Below are positions 24,930 to 34,243 of a stretch of DNA of 64,000 nucleotides, piece by piece (position 1 is the first letter of the stretch; each line of letters begins with the position of its first letter). The position numbers were made by a program, and so were the translations under genes. Source of the stretch: Holosporaceae bacterium 'Namur' (lineage in GTDB: Bacteria; Pseudomonadota; Alphaproteobacteria; Rickettsiales; Midichloriaceae); the NCBI GenBank assembly GCA_014116815.1, contig JACGYV010000002.1, positions 48,155-112,154 on the forward strand. Reading direction: 5' to 3'. The notes beneath the pieces were generated by a model that was not told where the DNA came from, searched no databases, and saw only the letters and a list, made by a program, of their open reading frames with translations.

Positions 24930-25514
24930 ATGACTAAACCGTTAATGCCTAAAGCAACCGCTATTTGGCTTATTGAAAATACAACTTTGACATTCGGACA
25001 AATTGCAGAATTCTGCGGCCTGCACCCGCTTGAAGTGCAGGGAATTGCCGACGGTGATGTAGCAAAAGGTATTATAGGGATTGACCCGGTTACATCAGGA
25101 CAAATCACTAAAGAAGAAATAACCAGATGTGAAACCAATCCGAAACTTTATTTAACTCTTTCCGCCAATGCTCAAAAGCTGATGAAAGAACAAGCCAGGC
25201 AAAAGAAAAGCGCAAAATATACTCCCGTTGCCAGAAGGCAGGATAAGCCTGATGCAGTTGCATGGATAATTAAAAATTGTCCTGAACTTAATGATTCTCA
25301 AATCATGAAGTTAATCGGAACCACAAAAACAACCATTAATGCCGTTCGCGATAAATCACATTGGAATTCCCCTAATATTAGACCGCGTGATCCTGTATTA
25401 CTCGGGCTTTGTACCCAGACTGAACTGGATAGAATCTATGATTTAGCTAAACAAAAATCCGTGCAAAAAGCACAGGAAGAGAAATCCGAAGCTATAAGAA
25501 AATTAGAAGAATAA
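24930..25514 (+). CDS. trcR: TrcR-type transcriptional cell-cycle regulator (DUF1013)
   Basis: A 194-residue protein of the DUF1013 family, found almost only in Alphaproteobacteria and described as a transcriptional cell-cycle regulator associated with RNA polymerase. It has two helix-turn-helix-like repeats, ATAIWLIENTTLTFGQIAEFC near the start and DAVAWIIKNC ... IMKLIGTTKTTINAVRD in the middle. RPRDPVLLGLC and a charged helical tail follow. The ATG at 24930 (MTKPLMPKATA) is preferred over TTG at 24921. The tadA ATG follows its stop directly, so the two are co-transcribed. Confidence 0.85.
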   Translation: MTKPLMPKATAIWLIENTTLTFGQIAEFCGLHPLEVQGIADGDVAKGIIGIDPVTSGQITKEEITRCETNPKLYLTLSANAQKLMKEQARQKKSAKYTPVARRQDKPDAVAWIIKNCPELNDSQIMKLIGTTKTTINAVRDKSHWNSPNIRPRDPVLLGLCTQTELDRIYDLAKQKSVQKAQEEKSEAIRKLEE

Positions 25515-25964
25515 ATGTTTTCCAATCAATACATGCAGCAGGCATATGCGCTTGCATGTAAGGCTTATGACTCAGGCGAAGTTCCGGTTGGAGCAGTAGT
25601 TGTGCATAAGGAAAAGATTATCGGAGCAGCATATAATCAAGTAGAAATTGCAAAAAACCCATTTGCGCATGCGGAAATTTTAGCGCTTGAGCAGGCTTTA
25701 GCTTTTACTCGCACAAAATATATCGAGCAGTGCGAGCTATATGTTACATTAGAGCCCTGCCCTATGTGTGCACATGCTATATCTCTTGCCAGAATAAAGC
25801 GAATTTATTTCGGGGCATATGATGAAAAAGGAGGAGGCGTTGTTCATGGAGCAAAAGTTTATAATTCAAGCTCATGTCATCATCATCCTGAAATTATAAG
25901 CGGCATTATGGAAGATAAGTGCAGCATGCTTCTCAAAAATTTCTTCAACAACTTAAGAAGATAA
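25515..25964 (+). CDS. tadA: tRNA-specific adenosine deaminase TadA
   Basis: A 149-residue zinc deaminase that converts A34 to inosine in the anticodon of tRNA-Arg(ACG). HAE (52-54) supplies a zinc ligand and the proton-shuttling Glu, and PCPMC (81-85) the two Cys ligands. The length and the GEVPVGAVVV start are typical. It begins at the base after the trcR stop, so translation is probably coupled. Confidence 0.95.
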   Translation: MFSNQYMQQAYALACKAYDSGEVPVGAVVVHKEKIIGAAYNQVEIAKNPFAHAEILALEQALAFTRTKYIEQCELYVTLEPCPMCAHAISLARIKRIYFGAYDEKGGGVVHGAKVYNSSSCHHHPEIISGIMEDKCSMLLKNFFNNLRR

Positions 25965-26077
25965 GAATAAATACTCCTTTTTTTAATTTAGTGCGTTATA
26001 TTTTTTAAATTTTAAACTTGAATAATGGTTTAATATTACTATACCTTATCAAAATTGAAGTTATAAGGATTTAATAT

Positions 26078-27361
26078 ATGTTAAATAAGTTCGTCCCTAA
26101 AAAAAAGATGTTTCTAATTCTTATCCTCGGATTTTCTTGCGGGCTACCTTTGCCTTTAACTCTTTCAACACTTTCAGCTTATCTATACGATTACGGCTTT
26201 TCCCTTTCTTCCATCGGGTTATTCGGACTTTCTCAACTTCCTTATACTTTAAAACCGTTTTGGTCACCGCTTCTTGATAATTTAAAACCCCCTTTTCTTT
26301 CATTCCTGGGTAAGCGCCGCGGCTGGCTTATAATAATACAAGCATTTCTTTTCTTATTCATTTTATTACTCGGACAGTTTCATCCGAAAGAAAATATTTA
26401 TCTCCTTGCAACAATAACTTTTGGTATGGCTTTTTTCTCCGCAAGCCAAGATATAATTGTTGATGCACTCAGGGTGGAAAGCTTAGAGAATGAAGAACAA
26501 GGTATGGGAGTCGCTTATTACACGTTCGGTTATAGAGCGGCGATGTTTGTTGCCTCCGCGGGAGCTTTATATTTAGCTGGTATATTCAACTGGACATATG
26601 CTTTTTTTGTTTTATCAATTCTATCAGCATTCGGGATAATTTCCGCTCTACTTATGGATGAACCGGAGCATCAAACTAGAGTAAAAGATAATACAAGCGG
26701 GTGGCTTTATAACTCTTTTATAATCCCTTTTATAGATTTTACAAATCATCGGAGATGGTATTTAATCTTATTATTTGTAGCGCTTTATAAATTATCCGAT
26801 GCCTACCTTGGAGCCATGACTTCACCGTTCTTACTGGAACGAGAATTTACCAAAATGGAAATTGCTGAAATTGTAAAATTTTACGGAGTATTTGCTACTC
26901 TGCTCGGAACTTTTGCCGGAGGATACTTAGTGAAATACAGCAATATTTTTGTTGCATTACTCTGGGGCGGGATCATTTCTTCAGTATCCAATCTGGCATT
27001 CATATTATTATGCGATACATATCATGATATTCCGAGGTTAATATTAGTAATTGCAATTGAAAACTTTGCAAGCGGGTTAAGCTCAGCCACATTTGTTGCC
27101 TATATGGGAACTTTATGTAATCGCCAATTTACAGCCAGTCAGTTTGCCCTACTTAGTTCACTTGCGTCACTAGGAAGAACCACTCTTTCTTCAACTTCAG
27201 GTTTTTTAGCTCAATACGTTGGATGGGTTGATTTCTTTATTTTCTCTGCCATACTGTGTTTACCGGCATTAATACTTTTAAAATTTATTAATAATAGTAA
27301 AAAGGATAGCACATGGAATTCAAATATAAAACTCACGGAGACACCGGAGAATCAAATATAG
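26078..27361 (+). CDS. ampG: AmpG-family muropeptide permease (MFS)
   Basis: A 427-residue inner-membrane transporter with about 12 membrane segments. The start GFSCGLPLPLTLSTLSAYL, followed by LPYTLKPFWSPLLD and GKRRGWL, is characteristic of AmpG, which imports GlcNAc-anhydroMurNAc peptides from the periplasm. ASQDIIVDALRVE is also conserved. The 3' end overlaps pepA by 49 bases, so the two are in one transcript. The permease feeds murein recycling, with LdcA and MurE in this window as partners. Confidence 0.9.
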   Translation: MLNKFVPKKKMFLILILGFSCGLPLPLTLSTLSAYLYDYGFSLSSIGLFGLSQLPYTLKPFWSPLLDNLKPPFLSFLGKRRGWLIIIQAFLFLFILLLGQFHPKENIYLLATITFGMAFFSASQDIIVDALRVESLENEEQGMGVAYYTFGYRAAMFVASAGALYLAGIFNWTYAFFVLSILSAFGIISALLMDEPEHQTRVKDNTSGWLYNSFIIPFIDFTNHRRWYLILLFVALYKLSDAYLGAMTSPFLLEREFTKMEIAEIVKFYGVFATLLGTFAGGYLVKYSNIFVALLWGGIISSVSNLAFILLCDTYHDIPRLILVIAIENFASGLSSATFVAYMGTLCNRQFTASQFALLSSLASLGRTTLSSTSGFLAQYVGWVDFFIFSAILCLPALILLKFINNSKKDSTWNSNIKLTETPENQI

Positions 27362-28803
27362 TTTTTTTAGTCAGCGAAGAACTTAATTTACCGCAAGCAA
27401 TAAATGACATTGATAAAAACGGATTAGTAAAAAATGCTTTATCAGCAGATAAAAGTTTTTCGGGAAAATTCGGCCAATTTTTAAGAATATTTATTTCATC
27501 CGAAAATAAAACAAATATGATTATTTTAGCCGGAATAGGTAAAGCTGAAAAATTAACTGAAACTAATCTGCTTAGCTTAGGCGGTAAAATTTCGGATCTC
27601 GCAAATCAATTAAAGTTGGAAAATTTGGAAATTCATTTTGATAAGATTAATAACTTAAGCTTAAATGAAGCTGAAGCAGTAAATCAATTAATGCTTGGTA
27701 TTAAACTTAAAAATTATTATTTTAATAAATACTACGTTACCAAGAAGGACGATCACGTTCAATACTTGAAAAATATCTCCATAAGTATGTCTCAAAGCAA
27801 TGAGGCAGAACGATTAGCAACTTCTTTTTCAAAAATTGCCGAAGGGGTGCATTTAACACGTGACCTTGTTTCTGAACCGCCTAATGTGATTTATCCGGCT
27901 TCTTTTGCTAAAAAATGCGAAGAGCTAAAAACCCTTGGTGTTAAGGTGACCGTTCTGGATAAGGAGGCAATGAAAAAGCTCGGCATGAACCTGCTTCTTG
28001 CCGTCGGCCAAGGAAGTGAAAATGACCCGTATACCGTGATTATGCAATGGAACGGCAATCCTGAATCAAAAGATGCTCCGCTCGCTTTCATCGGTAAAGG
28101 TGTTACTTTTGACAGCGGCGGGATTAATATTAAGCCGTCAAGCGGAATTGCCGATATGAAATATGATATGGCAGGTGCCGGAGTAGTTACGGGGCTTATG
28201 CATACGCTTGCGGCCAGAAAAGCCAAAGTTAATGTAATCGGAGCAATAGGTCTTGCGGAAAACATGCCATCCGGTTCGGCGCAAAGGCCAAGTGATGTGG
28301 TTACTTCTATGTCAGGCCAAACGGTAGAGGTGGATAATACTGATGCCGAGGGAAGATTGGTTTTAGCAGATGTGCTTTGTTATGTTGAGCAAAAATATAA
28401 GCCAAGATTCATGGTTAACCTTGCCACCCTCACGGGTGCAATTGTAGTTGCTTTGGGTGACGGTCATGCCGGATTATTTTCTAATAATGATGCTCTTGCG
28501 GAGCAAATTTCAAAAGCCGGTAAAAAAACCGGTGAATTGGTTTGGAGAATGCCGATGTCCGAGCATTATGACAAACAAATTAATTCCGATATAGCGGATA
28601 TCAAAAACACAGGCAGCGGAAGCGGTGCAGGAAGCATCACTGCTGCTCATTTTTTAGAGCGCTTTGTTAATAAATGCGCTTGGGCTCACCTCGATATAGC
28701 CGGAGTAACTTGGAATAAAAAAGGCACGGATATATCACCAAAAGGCGCCACAGGCTTTGGAGTAAGGCTACTTAGCCAAATGATTGCGGATAATTTCGAG
28801 TGA
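27313..28803 (+). CDS. pepA: Leucyl aminopeptidase (M17)
   Basis: A 496-residue cytoplasmic aminopeptidase with two metal ions. The C-terminal catalytic domain holds GKGVTFDSGG, the metal-binding NTDAEGRL and the family LTGA segment. The N-terminal domain (1-170) is less conserved. The start at 27313 follows AAAAAGGA and lies inside the end of ampG, an unusually long 49-base overlap. It trims peptides, perhaps including those brought in by host-derived transport. A terminator follows. Confidence 0.96.
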   Translation: MEFKYKTHGDTGESNIVFLVSEELNLPQAINDIDKNGLVKNALSADKSFSGKFGQFLRIFISSENKTNMIILAGIGKAEKLTETNLLSLGGKISDLANQLKLENLEIHFDKINNLSLNEAEAVNQLMLGIKLKNYYFNKYYVTKKDDHVQYLKNISISMSQSNEAERLATSFSKIAEGVHLTRDLVSEPPNVIYPASFAKKCEELKTLGVKVTVLDKEAMKKLGMNLLLAVGQGSENDPYTVIMQWNGNPESKDAPLAFIGKGVTFDSGGINIKPSSGIADMKYDMAGAGVVTGLMHTLAARKAKVNVIGAIGLAENMPSGSAQRPSDVVTSMSGQTVEVDNTDAEGRLVLADVLCYVEQKYKPRFMVNLATLTGAIVVALGDGHAGLFSNNDALAEQISKAGKKTGELVWRMPMSEHYDKQINSDIADIKNTGSGSGAGSITAAHFLERFVNKCAWAHLDIAGVTWNKKGTDISPKGATGFGVRLLSQMIADNFE

Positions 28804-28826
28804 TATTTTAGTAAATTTGATTTTAT

Positions 28827-28857
28827 AAAAGACGCGTCATTTATGGCGCGTTTTATT
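28827..28857 (+). terminator. Rho-independent terminator of ampG-pepA
   Basis: ACGCGTCA (28832-28839) pairs with TGGCGCGT (28844-28851) around a TTTA loop, with one G-T pair, and runs into TTTTATTT. It shares CATTTATGGCGCGT with the hairpin at 3113-3144. Confidence 0.85.
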
Positions 28858-28973
28858 TGTTTGGTCAGCATGCTTTATATAATTCCGTTTTTAATTTTAC
28901 TTATCTATTAAAAATATATTGCAAGGTAACAAGTTATAACATAAGTATTTCAAAAAAATGACACACCGGTATA

Positions 28974-29312
28974 GTGAAAGAATTATTAAATACTATTACG
29001 CACGTAAAAGAAAATGATCCATTTGTTAATTGGATTGTTAGCTTAAACGTGCCATGCGGGATTATCAGCGTTACTTTTATACCTTTTGCAATATTTTCAG
29101 ACGTTGCTCGTTTTATTTCAATTTTAACCGGCACATTATATGTAGGCGCAATGGTAGCTGAGCTTGCAATAAATAAGGAATACACATATTTCTCACCCAC
29201 CCAAACTACTGTAGCGCCTATAATAGACATTTCCGATTTACAGGAGTTAGAGCCGGAAATTTTTGACTATTATAACCAAAGTTTAAGCACCCAAGGAACC
29301 GGTGATAGCTAA
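28974..29312 (+). CDS. Small unknown protein with two membrane segments
   Basis: A 112-residue protein from a GTG start with no clear ribosome-binding site. Two hydrophobic stretches (about 20-42 and 47-67, including GIISVTFIPFAIF and ISILTGTLYVGAMVAELAI) are followed by an acidic tail. No family is recognised. An ORF on the opposite strand (28934-29230) overlaps it, but its composition looks like a mirror of this one. A plus-strand gene is preferred because the hydrophobic pattern is coherent. Confidence 0.45.
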   Translation: MKELLNTITHVKENDPFVNWIVSLNVPCGIISVTFIPFAIFSDVARFISILTGTLYVGAMVAELAINKEYTYFSPTQTTVAPIIDISDLQELEPEIFDYYNQSLSTQGTGDS

Positions 29313-29361
29313 ATAAATTCCTCCCTGAAACAATTTGCAAAAGTTTATTCTATATGTTTTT

Positions 29362-30024
29362 TTAAAAAAACCTTGCGGGATTAATACCTATAAACTTAGC
29401 TCCTTTAACAAGGAAGTAAAATAAGGGATTGCCACATAGGGTAAAAAACAATTTATACATATAGCTGTTTACAATTAATATTAATGCCTGCTCTTTCGGC
29501 AGGATATCAAAAATAGCTAACAAGCTAATTACAAGAGTGGTATCAACCAGTAGTGAAATTGCAGTACTTAAATTACTCCTAAGCAATAAAAATTTTCCCC
29601 TCGAAAGCTTTTTAATCCGCATATAAAGAACAACATCCAATGATTGCGCAACATAGCTTGCAATAATAGAGCTAATGAATGCAACATTAAATGAACCGAA
29701 TATGTGCACAAATTCCGAATTACTGACTTTTGACCATACAGTTGCCTCTAACCGAGTAGCAATTATAACAATAAAAGCAACCATGATATTCATAATAACT
29801 GATAGCCTTACGCAAAACTTAGCTTTTTCAGCTCCGTAAAACTCAGCTATGATATCGGCTACCATAAAGGTAAACGGGTATATTATAGCCCCGACGGATA
29901 ATTCAAATGTGTGAAATGATAGAAGGGGCAAATAAACAAACTTTTGATAAATAAGATTACCGGTTGTGACTAATACGGAAAAAATTGCACATAAAGAAAC
30001 ATAAGTTTTTTCTCTAATATCCAT
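29362..30024 (-). CDS. yhhQ: Queuosine precursor transporter (YhhQ/VUT family)
   Basis: A 220-residue inner-membrane protein with six hydrophobic segments. The VUT signatures are visible: LVTTGNLIYQKF near the start, FPFTF-like IIYPFTFMVADIIAEFYG, and SYVAQSLDVVLYMRIK in the middle. The family imports preQ0/preQ1 for queuosine in tRNA wobble positions. Salvage of a precursor suits a host-dependent organism that lacks the full pathway, though this cannot be checked here. Single gene. Confidence 0.88.
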   Translation of the reverse strand: MDIREKTYVSLCAIFSVLVTTGNLIYQKFVYLPLLSFHTFELSVGAIIYPFTFMVADIIAEFYGAEKAKFCVRLSVIMNIMVAFIVIIATRLEATVWSKVSNSEFVHIFGSFNVAFISSIIASYVAQSLDVVLYMRIKKLSRGKFLLLRSNLSTAISLLVDTTLVISLLAIFDILPKEQALILIVNSYMYKLFFTLCGNPLFYFLVKGAKFIGINPARFF

Positions 30025-30163
30025 ATAAATGATTAATTACTTTTTGTGAATTGTGATTATATATTTATTTATATGCCTTGTATATATTGTGTGTATTAAT
30101 CTCTTATATTTAAAGTATTTTTATACTATATATTATACTATAAAAAATAAACATAACTAAGCA

Positions 30164-31981
30164 ATGAAATCCCCTATTTTAAGTTTAAAGGAAGTAAGCC
30201 TGACTTTTGGTGTTAAGCCTTTATTTGATCACCTTTCCCTAAGTATTTATCCTGATGACCGCATTGCCGTCGTGGGACGTAACGGAGAGGGTAAATCCTC
30301 ACTACTTAAGGTGATAGCCGGATTATATGATTTAGATGGTGGAGAAAGGTGGGGTATGCCCGGTGTTAAGGTAGGTTATCTTCCTCAAGCTATTGATATT
30401 GAGGATAATAATTTAACCGTTTACGACTTCATTTTAAGTGGAATTAAGAAAGAGGAGAAAGAAACCTCAAGTTATTTAATAGATATAATCATTGCACCCC
30501 TGAAATTAGCTCCGAACAACTTATTAAGCGAACTATCAGGGGGTTTACTTAGAAGAGCATTTCTTGCTAAAACATTAATCAGCGGACCTAAAATTCTGCT
30601 TCTCGATGAGCCGACCAACCACCTTGATATTGATACTATTGAGTGGCTTGAAGACTATATAAAAAGCTACCAAGGTGCTGTAGTCTGCATAAGTCATGAC
30701 AAAGCTTTCCTAAAAAATATTTCAAATAAAACTTTTTGGCTTGATAGAGGAAAGCTGAAAGTTAATAACTTAGGGTTTGAAAATTTTGAAAAATGGTCTT
30801 TAGAGGTTTTAGAACAGGAACAGCGGGAACTTGAAAAAGCAGAGAAAAAACTGGATGAAGAAGAATTGTGGAAAGTTCAGGGAATCTCGGCAAGAAGAAA
30901 GCGAAATCAAAAAAGATTGGCTGATTTATATGCTTTACGTGAAAAAACTCAGCAAGGTAAAGCTGCTCGTAAAGTTTTGTTAAATAAGATCCAGCTGGAT
31001 CCCCTAGCCCCGGTTCTTTCCTCAAAAATGGTTTGTGAATTCAGAGATGTATATAAAACCTACGAAAATAAAAATATTCTCGAATCATTTTCTATGCGTA
31101 TAATGCGTAATGATAAGATAGGTATTATCGGCTCGAACGGTACAGGTAAAACAACTTTTTTAAGACTATTAACGGGTGAAGAACAACCTGATAAAGGTTC
31201 GGTTAAAATCGGTAAAACCGTTGAAGTAACTTATTATGATCAAAAAAGAGTTGCCTTAAACCCTGATGACACTTTATGGAAAACCTTATGTCCCGAAGGA
31301 GGCGAATATATAAAAGTAGGCGAAAGATTCATGCATGTGGTCGCTTATTTAAAAAACTTCTTATTTGACCCTAAGCAAGCGAGGGAGAAAGTTGCAACCC
31401 TTTCCGGCGGACAAGCTAACCGGCTACTGCTGGCTAAGGCATTAGCTAATCCTGGATCATTGTTAATTTTAGATGAACCGACCAATGACCTTGATATGGA
31501 TACATTAGAAATGATACAAGATGTTCTTGCCGATTACCAAGGCACCTTAATTATTGTAAGCCATGATCGTGATTTCCTGGATAGCATTATCAACAAGACT
31601 ATTTATTTTGAAGGTAACGGAGTGATTGAAGAATTCTTCGGCAGTTATACTGAACTTAGAAAAATAAAAGACGATCAAGCTAAAGCTAAGTCAAATAATA
31701 ACTCAAAATCATCTCTTAAGCTAAAAGAAGAAACTAATAAAGATAAAGTACCTTCAGCTAAAAAGTTATCTTATAGCCTACAAAGAGAATTGAGCCTTAT
31801 GCCTGAAAAGGTACTGGAATTGGATCAACTGATAGAGCAATTGGAAATTATACTTTCCGAGCCGGATCTATACCAAACCGCACCGGATAAATTTGATGAA
31901 AAATCTAAACAACTGGAAGAAACCAGACAAAAACTTGAGGATACTTGGGCAAGATGGCAAGAACTGGAAAGCATGTTATGA
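30164..31981 (+). CDS. uup: ABC-F family ATPase Uup
   Basis: A 605-residue soluble protein with two ABC domains and no membrane part. Domain 1 has Walker A GRNGEGKSS, signature LSGGLLRRAFLAK and LLDEPTNHLD. Domain 2 has GSNGTGKTT, LSGGQANRLLLAK and LILDEPTNDLD. A charged linker lies between. The C-terminal coiled-coil extension (about 500-605, with repeated Glu/Lys heptads) marks the Uup subgroup of ABC-F proteins, which act on ribosomes or branched DNA. It stands alone between yhhQ (divergent) and the SIMPL gene (convergent). Confidence 0.93.
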   Translation: MKSPILSLKEVSLTFGVKPLFDHLSLSIYPDDRIAVVGRNGEGKSSLLKVIAGLYDLDGGERWGMPGVKVGYLPQAIDIEDNNLTVYDFILSGIKKEEKETSSYLIDIIIAPLKLAPNNLLSELSGGLLRRAFLAKTLISGPKILLLDEPTNHLDIDTIEWLEDYIKSYQGAVVCISHDKAFLKNISNKTFWLDRGKLKVNNLGFENFEKWSLEVLEQEQRELEKAEKKLDEEELWKVQGISARRKRNQKRLADLYALREKTQQGKAARKVLLNKIQLDPLAPVLSSKMVCEFRDVYKTYENKNILESFSMRIMRNDKIGIIGSNGTGKTTFLRLLTGEEQPDKGSVKIGKTVEVTYYDQKRVALNPDDTLWKTLCPEGGEYIKVGERFMHVVAYLKNFLFDPKQAREKVATLSGGQANRLLLAKALANPGSLLILDEPTNDLDMDTLEMIQDVLADYQGTLIIVSHDRDFLDSIINKTIYFEGNGVIEEFFGSYTELRKIKDDQAKAKSNNNSKSSLKLKEETNKDKVPSAKKLSYSLQRELSLMPEKVLELDQLIEQLEIILSEPDLYQTAPDKFDEKSKQLEETRQKLEDTWARWQELESML

Positions 31982-32050
31982 GTTAAATAATATGCTTTCC
32001 TGTTTTGCTGATAAACTAATTCCATTCGGGCTCAAGTTCATAATGTAGAA

Positions 32051-32800
32051 TCAGTCTTCCAGATAATATTCAACGCTGGTTAGCACTCTTACCAATTTAT
32101 CCGCAAAATAAGCATCATTAGTACCATAAGACATATTATCCTGAGCTATTATAGTTTCTCGAGCGGAAATACTGAAAATTCCTTGTGAAGCACGTTTAAT
32201 CTTACCGATTTTACTTCCTGAATTAACCGCAAATTCTTCGGCAGCTTTTCTTGCTTCTTTGGTTGCACTCGCAAGCATCTCAGGTTTTATATCATTAAGC
32301 CCGGTAAAGAAAAATTTAGGGCCGTTATATTTATATTCATCATAAGCAACGGTAATATTTTGCGCGATAATTTCCCCTATATTTTGACTTGCCTTTATTA
32401 CTTCATCAATCTTTTTAGATTTCACTACGACTTCCGACTCCATAAAGTATCTGGGAGCCTTATTGTTTTGATCATAATAACGCTGTGCAAGCTTATCGGA
32501 TACCCTTATGCTTTGGATTGTCACTTCATCTTCTGACAAATTATATTTTTTTAAAAAACTCTTTATTTTATTTATATCATCATTAATTTTAGACTGTACT
32601 AATATTAAATTTTCATTAGCCGTATTAATAGGAATCACCCAAACCGAGCTATCAGCCTTAACTTTTTTCTCAGCAAGTCCCTTTACTTGCACAGTTCTAT
32701 CCAGCATTTTAACATTACTGAAAGATTTAGCCATAATTGCAGCACTTCCGGTGCTTCCTAAAAAGATCGAAAGAGCAAGTAATGTAGATCCTAACTTCAT
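32051..32800 (-). CDS. SIMPL-domain periplasmic protein (DUF541)
   Basis: A 249-residue protein with a signal peptide or anchor (1-22), then a SIMPL domain beginning RTVQVKGLAEKKVKADSSVW. This is the TVsG-G-a.v.aD pattern of DUF541 proteins such as YggE. Members are envelope proteins linked to oxidative stress or membrane integrity, with unclear biochemistry. It starts 2 bases after the rluB stop and is the last gene of the minus-strand trpF operon. Confidence 0.85.
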   Translation of the reverse strand: MKLGSTLLALSIFLGSTGSAAIMAKSFSNVKMLDRTVQVKGLAEKKVKADSSVWVIPINTANENLILVQSKINDDINKIKSFLKKYNLSEDEVTIQSIRVSDKLAQRYYDQNNKAPRYFMESEVVVKSKKIDEVIKASQNIGEIIAQNITVAYDEYKYNGPKFFFTGLNDIKPEMLASATKEARKAAEEFAVNSGSKIGKIKRASQGIFSISARETIIAQDNMSYGTNDAYFADKLVRVLTSVEYYLED

Positions 32801-32802
32801 AT

Positions 32803-33537
32803 TTAATCCTCCTTAATGTTTAGTTGCTTTAATAATTTTTTAACTCTGCCTCCGGGAACTTCCCTTACTTCACTAGGGTTTAAATCGCCAAGTTCAAACT
32901 CATGATAGCTAACTCTGATAAGTCGGCTTACTTTAAGATCGAAATACTCAAAAGTTCTCCTTATTTCTCGATTTTTGCCTTCCTTTAGAATAACAGTCAC
33001 CCAAGTGTTAGTGGAAACTATTCTATCTACGGTAACTTTAATACTACCATATCTAATGCCTTCAACGATAACTCCTGATTTTAACTTATCTATCATCTCA
33101 TCAGTCACTCTACCATGTACTCGGCAACGATATTTTCTATCCAAATTAGAACTGGGAAGCTCCATTTCCCTTGCAAGCTCACCTGAATTAGTAAGTAGCA
33201 ATAGTCCCTCACTATTTAGATCCAACCTTCCGACCGAGATAACTCTAGGCAAACTTTTGGGTAATATCTCAAAAACGGTTTGTCTGCCTTGTGAATCTCT
33301 GGTAGAGGTGATAACTCCGGTCGGCTTATAAAATAGCCATAGCCTTATCGGCTCTGCTGCTGAAATAATTTTACCCTGAACTTTAATTATATCCTGATCC
33401 GTTACATTTAAAGCCGGGCTTTGTATAACTTCAGAGTTTACTTCTACGCTACCCTGCTCTATCAGCCGCTCGGCTTCTCTTCTCGAACACACTCCGCTTC
33501 GAGCAATAACTTTTGCAATTCTTTGTCCGCTATACAT
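32803..33537 (-). CDS. rluB: 23S rRNA pseudouridine synthase, RluB family
   Basis: A 244-residue enzyme. The N-terminal S4 RNA-binding domain (RIAKVIARSGVCSRREAERLI) is followed by the RsuA/RluB catalytic domain. The active Asp is in VGRLDLNSEGLLLLTNSGELA, and KEGKNREIRR matches the conserved C-terminal motif. Members modify U2605 of 23S rRNA (RluB), U2604 (RluF), 2457 (RluE) or U516 of 16S rRNA (RsuA), and the exact site is not certain. Its start overlaps the end of the preceding amidotransferase gene by 8 bases. Confidence 0.9.
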   Translation of the reverse strand: MYSGQRIAKVIARSGVCSRREAERLIEQGSVEVNSEVIQSPALNVTDQDIIKVQGKIISAAEPIRLWLFYKPTGVITSTRDSQGRQTVFEILPKSLPRVISVGRLDLNSEGLLLLTNSGELAREMELPSSNLDRKYRCRVHGRVTDEMIDKLKSGVIVEGIRYGSIKVTVDRIVSTNTWVTVILKEGKNREIRRTFEYFDLKVSRLIRVSYHEFELGDLNPSEVREVPGGRVKKLLKQLNIKED

Positions 33538-34243
33538 TGCATTCTCTTATAAAAGCATTAAATATTTTATAATCATCTTCAGTGGTTAAATATTCCGGAT
33601 GCCATTGCACGCCTAAACAAAATTTATACTCACTATGCTCAATTGCTTCAATTACACGATCAGAAGCAAAAGCCGAAGCTATAGTATTATCTCCCGGTTT
33701 TTTGACTGCCTGATGATGAGTGCTGTTTACCATACTTTTATTACTCCCGATAATTTTATGAAGCAAGGTGCCCGGCACTAACTCAATTTCATGGCTTGGT
33801 AAATGCTTAGGACTCTTTTGCTCATGTTCAAGATACTTCTCTATAAAATCAGGAATGTGTTGAATGAGAGAGCCGCCGAATATTACGTTTAACAGCTGTT
33901 CCCCACCACAAATTCCTAATACCGGTTTATTTTTAGCAAGCATGGCTCTCGTAACACTAAATTCAAAATTAGTTCTATTATCTTTGGTTATAACTTTATC
34001 ACTTGTTATTCCCTCATTGTAGAAGGATGGGTCAATATCAAAATTACCGCCGGTAATTATTAACCCGTCAATAATATCGGAATAGTTATCTTCAAATCCG
34101 ACGCCGTAAGGCAAAGCGATAGGAATACCACCCGTCTCGATTACCGCTGTAATGTAATTTTCTCTTAGAGCATACCACGGGTATGCTGAATATGAGTTAC
34201 TGGTTTCATAATCTAAAGTGATGCCTATTAATGGTTTTTTCAT
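33530..34243 (-). CDS. Class I glutamine amidotransferase-like hydrolase (peptidase C26, PuuD-like)
   Basis: A 237-residue single-domain amidotransferase. It has the start KPLIGITLDYE, the nucleophile Cys in LGICGGEQLLN and the His/Glu of GVQWHPEYL. The PuuD family hydrolyses gamma-glutamyl-GABA in putrescine degradation. Other members cleave folate polyglutamates or unknown gamma-glutamyl compounds. gabD (12146-13573) could act downstream if this is a true PuuD. It lies between trpF (1-base overlap) and rluB (8-base overlap). Confidence 0.85.
   Translation of the reverse strand: MKKPLIGITLDYETSNSYSAYPWYALRENYITAVIETGGIPIALPYGVGFEDNYSDIIDGLIITGGNFDIDPSFYNEGITSDKVITKDNRTNFEFSVTRAMLAKNKPVLGICGGEQLLNVIFGGSLIQHIPDFIEKYLEHEQKSPKHLPSHEIELVPGTLLHKIIGSNKSMVNSTHHQAVKKPGDNTIASAFASDRVIEAIEHSEYKFCLGVQWHPEYLTTEDDYKIFNAFIRECNV

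Noticed and set aside
28934-29230. Minus-strand ORF of 98 residues
   Set aside because: It overlaps the plus-strand gene at 28974 almost entirely and reads as its shadow. No ribosome-binding site is seen.
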